From CALKXV01 sp965228905 (lineage in GTDB: Bacteria; Pseudomonadota; Alphaproteobacteria; Rhodobacterales; Rhodobacteraceae), in assembly GCA_965228905.1 (NCBI GenBank), contig CBDDII010000002.1:682001-746000 (forward strand): a stretch of DNA of 64,000 nt. Direction: 5' to 3'. The notes below the pieces were generated by a model. That model was not told where the DNA came from. It did not search any database and saw only the letters and a program-made list of their open reading frames with translations. A program made the translations under genes and the position numbers. Positions 60,849 to 64,000 of the stretch are shown in pieces. Every line of letters begins with the position of its first letter. Position 1 is the stretch's first letter.

Positions 60849-62339
60849 TCAGACCGCGCCGACGGTGGAGGAGATGAGGAAGAAGATCAGGGCGGAAAGA
60901 AGTGCTGCGGCGGGCACAGTGATGACCCATGCGGCGATGATCGTCAGGAAGTGCGAGCGGCGCACCAGCTTGCGGCGGCGGCGTTCCTCGGGCGCGTAGG
61001 CGGGGCGGTCGGGCATGGTAAGGCGCGCCTTGCGCATCCTGCGCTCGGTGTCCCATTCGCGAAAGAAGCCGACGCCGAAGACGCCGCCGACGGCGATATG
61101 GGTGGAGCTGACCGGCAGGCCCAGCCAGGAGGCGACGATCACGGTGATGGCGGCGGAAAGGGCGACGCAATAGGCGCGCATCGGGTTCAGCTTGGTGATC
61201 TGGTTGCCGACCATGCGGATGAGTTTCGGTCCGAACAGGAACAACCCGAAGGAAATGCCGAATGCGCCGATCACCATGACCCAGAAGGGGATGCTGACCG
61301 CATCGGTGAAGTTCCCCGATTGCGAGGCCTGCACGATGGCGGCCAGGGGGCCGACGGCATTGGCGACATCGTTGGCCCCATGCGCAAAGCTGAGGAGTGC
61401 GGCGGAGACGACGAGGGGGATGCCGAAAAGCACCTTGAGGGACTTGTTGCGGTTTTCCAGCCCCTCGGATTGTTTGCGGATCAGGGGGATCATGACGACC
61501 CAGACGATCACGCCGATGGCCAGCCCGATCAAAATCGCCGTGGGCATGTCGATCTTGATGAGTTTCTTCAACCCCTTCAGGGCGAGGTAGGAGGCAAAGG
61601 CCCCTGCCATGATGCCGACAAGCACGGGCACCCAGGTGCGGGCGGCGGCGATCTTGTCTTCGCGGTAGATGATGCGGGACTTGATCAGGGCAAGGAACAG
61701 TGCGGCGATGGCACCGCCGAGGACCGGCGAGATCACCCAGCTTGCAGCAATCGCGCTCATGGTCGGCCAGCTTACGGCGGCGAAACCTGCCGCGGCGATC
61801 CCGGCACCCATGACACCGCCGACGACGCTATGGGTGGTGGAAACGGGTGCGCCGACCCATGTGGCGAGGTTGACCCAGAGTGCCGCCGACAGGAGGGCGG
61901 CCATCATGGCCCAGATGAAGGTATTCGCGTTGCCCATGCTTTCGGGTGCGATGATGCCTTTTGCGATGGTCGACACAACGTCGCCGCCCGCGATCAGCGC
62001 ACCGGCGCTTTCAAAGACCACGGCGATGGCGATGGCCCCGCCCATGGTGAGGGCATTGGCCCCGACCGCCGGCCCCATGTTGTTGGCCACGTCGTTGGCC
62101 CCGATGTTCAGCGCCATGTAGGCCCCGAGGCAGGCGGCGATGACGACAACCACGGCATTGTTGGCCTGCCCGAAGAACAGAAGCGCCGCGAGACCGGCAA
62201 GCACGACGAAAACCAGCGCGATGCCGGGGCCGACCATGGGCTTTGCGACATAGGCGGTGGCGAGTTCGAGGTTGGAGTACCGCGCAAGATCGCGGTCCAA
62301 TGTCTCAAGATGACGCGGATCGCCCTGTTGGTCTGTCAT
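60849..62339 (-). CDS. PiT-family inorganic phosphate transporter
   Basis: 496 residues from ATG 62339 (AGGGGGG 4-9 bases upstream). Two inverted copies of the PiT signature, NIGANDVANNMGPAVG (about 90-105) and AHGANDVANAVGPLAA (near 345-360), and about twelve membrane helices. Cytoplasmic loops are basic (RREWD/KRR type). A low-affinity, cation- or proton-coupled phosphate importer. No phoU-like gene is next to it. Confidence 0.94.
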   Translation of the reverse strand: MTDQQGDPRHLETLDRDLARYSNLELATAYVAKPMVGPGIALVFVVLAGLAALLFFGQANNAVVVVIAACLGAYMALNIGANDVANNMGPAVGANALTMGGAIAIAVVFESAGALIAGGDVVSTIAKGIIAPESMGNANTFIWAMMAALLSAALWVNLATWVGAPVSTTHSVVGGVMGAGIAAAGFAAVSWPTMSAIAASWVISPVLGGAIAALFLALIKSRIIYREDKIAAARTWVPVLVGIMAGAFASYLALKGLKKLIKIDMPTAILIGLAIGVIVWVVMIPLIRKQSEGLENRNKSLKVLFGIPLVVSAALLSFAHGANDVANAVGPLAAIVQASQSGNFTDAVSIPFWVMVIGAFGISFGLFLFGPKLIRMVGNQITKLNPMRAYCVALSAAITVIVASWLGLPVSSTHIAVGGVFGVGFFREWDTERRMRKARLTMPDRPAYAPEERRRRKLVRRSHFLTIIAAWVITVPAAALLSALIFFLISSTVGAV

Positions 62340-62390
62340 GCTGCCCCCCTTCGGTCTAACCTGTCTAGCGGTGGCCTTTTGGCAAATCAA

Positions 62391-62864
62391 TCAGTCGGTC
62401 AGGTCGTTATGGTCGAGGAAGATCATCTGCAGTTCATCCTCGTCGACCATTTCCGCGGCTTCGGCTGCCGTGACCCATTTTCGGGTGCGTTCGCTGTCTT
62501 CGGGGAATGTGTCGGCCATGTCGCGGACGTCGATGGAAAAGACAAGCGTTTCGACGGGAATGGTCCATCCCGTGTCCTGTTTCTTTTCGTAGGTGTAGGT
62601 GCCGATTGGTTTGGCGCTGACGTCGCCCGAACGCACGCCGGCCTCTTCCCAGGCTTCCTGTAGCGCGGCCTCGTTCGATTTCATGCCGCGAATGGGCCAG
62701 CCCTTGGGGATGATCCAGCGCCCGGTGCCCCGGCTGGTGATGAGGAGAAATTGCCGATCATCACCGTCGCCCCGGTGACAGAGAGCCGCCACCTGAAGGT
62801 GTTTCGGGCGTTGCAGCATCGGGGAAATGTAATCTTGCCATGCTTTTTGTAGCATCATGTTCAT
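62391..62864 (-). CDS. Nudix hydrolase
   Basis: 157 residues from ATG 62864 (ATGs at 62858 and 62855 are alternatives). The Nudix box is complete: GWPIRGMKSNEAALQEAWEE then AG, matching G-x5-E-x7-REUxEExGU with Ala in place of the Arg, at about residues 55-76. The KKQDTGWTIPVETLVFSIDV region resembles diphosphoinositol polyphosphate-type Nudix enzymes found in alphaproteobacteria. The exact nucleoside or polyphosphate substrate is unknown. Confidence 0.88.
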   Translation of the reverse strand: MNMMLQKAWQDYISPMLQRPKHLQVAALCHRGDGDDRQFLLITSRGTGRWIIPKGWPIRGMKSNEAALQEAWEEAGVRSGDVSAKPIGTYTYEKKQDTGWTIPVETLVFSIDVRDMADTFPEDSERTRKWVTAAEAAEMVDEDELQMIFLDHNDLTD

Positions 62865-62997
62865 TATGAAACCGCTCGTTCTTTTTTCTTATCTTATTGT
62901 ATTTGTGAAAAAGTTTCAAATCGGTCACTGCGCGGGCCTTTTGGTGCCGGATGGCGGGGCCGGATCCTTTGGTTTGATCGGGCCCCGCGCGTGACGG

Positions 62998-63174
62998 TTA
63001 TTTCGCCCTTCGGCGCATTTCCCGCACGATGGATTTGCGAATGCGGAACTGGCTGTCCTGCATTTCCTTCAGGCTGGAGTGCCGGAAGGCCCGGCTCAGC
63101 ACCCATTCCGCGGTGCGGATGACATGGGCGCGTTTCGCGGCGCGGCGGGTTTCTTCGTTTCGGTGATGCTTCAT
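62998..63174 (-). CDS. Small basic hypothetical protein
   Basis: 58 residues from ATG 63174 (MKHHRNEETRRAAKRAHVIR); GGAAAG lies about 9 bases upstream. Very rich in Arg, Lys and His with predicted helices; no Cys or membrane segment. A nucleic-acid-binding role is possible but unproven. The frame extends upstream to 63357, across a repeat element, which is unlikely to be coding. Confidence 0.5.
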   Translation of the reverse strand: MKHHRNEETRRAAKRAHVIRTAEWVLSRAFRHSSLKEMQDSQFRIRKSIVREMRRRAK

Positions 63175-63535
63175 GATTGGACTTTCCACGTGACCGAACC
63201 CCGCCGGGACGGCAGGGTTTTTCGGTTTCGCGTGGTCGGGTGTCAGTCCATGGGGGATGAAATAGCGAAACCTGTCGCGGGTTTCAACGTCGGCCGGGGG
63301 CTTTGCCCCCGGACCCCCAACATATTTCAGGACCGATGATAACACTTTGTTAACCAAGGAAAGCTAGCTCTGGCGCACGGTACAGGCAGACATGCTGATG
63401 ACCGTGACCGGTGAAAACCGAGCGGCCCGTCTTTATAAAGGCGGGTCGCATGTCTTTCATCGGTCTATAAATATGTTGGGGGTTTGGGGGTGAAACCCCC
63501 AATCGGTCGCCTCCGACAGGAGGCGAAATAAAATC
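63175..63535. other. 361-base intergenic region with inverted hairpin elements
   Basis: Two copies of one element face each other: 63294-63327 (minus orientation) and 63469-63502 (plus), each AAATATGTTGGGGGT followed by a hairpin (63294-63301 with 63305-63312; 63484-63491 with 63495-63502). Between them is a near-perfect 20-base palindrome (63426-63445). A further GCCTCC/GGAGGC hairpin (63509-63524) precedes the tdk stop. Confidence 0.75.
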
Positions 63536-64000
63536 TCAGTTCCCGTCGCCCGTCGCCTCGCGCCAGTGTTTGCGACAGAGGCTGACGTAGGTTTCATTGC
63601 CGCCGATCTGGATTTGCGCACCGTCTTTCACAGGGTTGCCGTCCGCATCCTGGCGCACGACCATCGTCGCCTTTTTCCCGCAAAAGCAGATGGTGCGGGC
63701 TTCGCGCATTTCATCGGCGAGTGCGAGGAGGGCGGCGGAACCGGGGAACAACTCGCCCCGGAAATCGACGCGCAACCCGTAGCACATCACCGGCAGGCCA
63801 AGATCGTCGACCGCTCGGGCCAGTTGCCAGACCTGATCGCGCGACAGGAATTGTGCCTCGTCGACGAAGACGCAGGCGACGGGCCCTTTTCGTTTGCGTT
63901 TTTCGAGCATGGCAAAGAGATCGCTGTCGGCGTCGAAGGTATCGGCGGCGGCGTCGATGCCGATGCGGCTGCCGATCCGGCCCTTGCCCGCGCGCCCGTC
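63536..64000 (-). CDS. tdk: Thymidine kinase (N-terminus beyond the window)
   Basis: 154 residues visible; the frame is open to the window edge. GKGRIGSRIGIDAAADTFDA (near the left edge) matches the P-loop-distal region of class II thymidine kinases; VACVFVDEAQFLSRDQVWQL is the Walker B-like segment, YGLRVDFRGELFPGSAALLA the substrate lasso region, and the zinc-ribbon Cys (ICFCGKKAT and LCRKHW) is partly altered from the usual CxxC. It phosphorylates thymidine in the salvage pathway. The ATP P-loop lies outside the window. Confidence 0.93.
   Translation of the reverse strand, partial: DGRAGKGRIGSRIGIDAAADTFDADSDLFAMLEKRKRKGPVACVFVDEAQFLSRDQVWQLARAVDDLGLPVMCYGLRVDFRGELFPGSAALLALADEMREARTICFCGKKATMVVRQDADGNPVKDGAQIQIGGNETYVSLCRKHWREATGDGN

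Noticed and set aside
60639..62663. 674-codon plus-strand frame
   Set aside because: It is rich in Gly, Asp and His, antisense to the PiT transporter and Nudix genes, and shows no domain. A typical high-GC shadow frame.

Overview
The window is a GC-rich, densely packed stretch of bacterial chromosome. Gene order, repeats and protein sequences fit a marine alphaproteobacterium of the Rhodobacteraceae (Roseobacter group). Supporting signs are a tolQRAB/pal/cpoB cluster downstream of ruvCAB, an FtsH beginning MNNARNIAFW, a choline-to-betaine pathway, a glnK-amtB pair, a MarR_EPS-type regulator, a one-polypeptide Sat-CysC, a DUF1127 protein and a vanadium haloperoxidase of the algal type. No rRNA, tRNA, IS element, prophage or CRISPR array is visible, so the genus cannot be fixed from this sequence alone.

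Layout. 1-11.7 kb: a transporter fragment, an AEC transporter / S-formylglutathione hydrolase / YaiI run, a divergent LacI regulator and PhyH-type dioxygenase, an ECF sigma factor coupled to a membrane VWA protein, an FMN-dependent lactate dehydrogenase homologue, ribosomal protein L25 and a PLP dehydratase. 11.9-18.1 kb: fumarylacetoacetase with an odd MBL-fold protein and a DinB-fold protein (aromatic catabolism), then betBA (osmoprotection) and a DUF1127 protein. 18.5-33 kb: ruvC-ruvA-ruvB, ybgC-tolQRAB, an inserted convergent methyltransferase/SDR pair, then pal-cpoB-tilS-ftsH. 33-36.6 kb: a four-gene gtr-like envelope glycosylation cassette. 36.7-46 kb: MOSC protein, folD, a CDGSH/ferredoxin-like protein, thioesterase-pdeM, trmB, aroA, a large exported protein and glnK-amtB. 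46-57.8 kb: a GAF protein, a MarR-Sat-CysC reading frame, trxB/Lrp, a Hint-domain protein, an unlisted 43-residue gene, pgeF-midA-lgt, ubiK, a phosphotransferase, ybjN, proC-csaA. 58-64 kb: the haloperoxidase, a PiT phosphate transporter, a Nudix hydrolase and a truncated thymidine kinase.

The genes are mostly housekeeping: Holliday-junction processing, outer-membrane integrity, tRNA modification, membrane proteolysis, folate, aromatic amino acid, nitrogen and sulfur metabolism. Many pairs overlap by four bases (ATGA or GTGA), implying translational coupling.

The most interesting items are these. (1) A winged-helix MarR_EPS-like regulator runs in frame, with no stop codon, into Sat-CysC, with a strong palindrome just upstream. 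(2) A dispersed intergenic element (core CGTATTT-n-AAAGCGATGAAG, often preceded by an A/T hairpin) has eight copies, all on the same strand. (3) Five-unit 11-bp tandem arrays occur at two distant intergenic sites. (4) Four back-to-back hairpins lie in front of the ECF sigma gene. (5) The haloperoxidase has Ala in place of the vanadate-site Ser. (6) An MBL-fold protein has lost part of its metal motif and sits beside a DinB-fold candidate isomerase in the fumarylacetoacetase operon.
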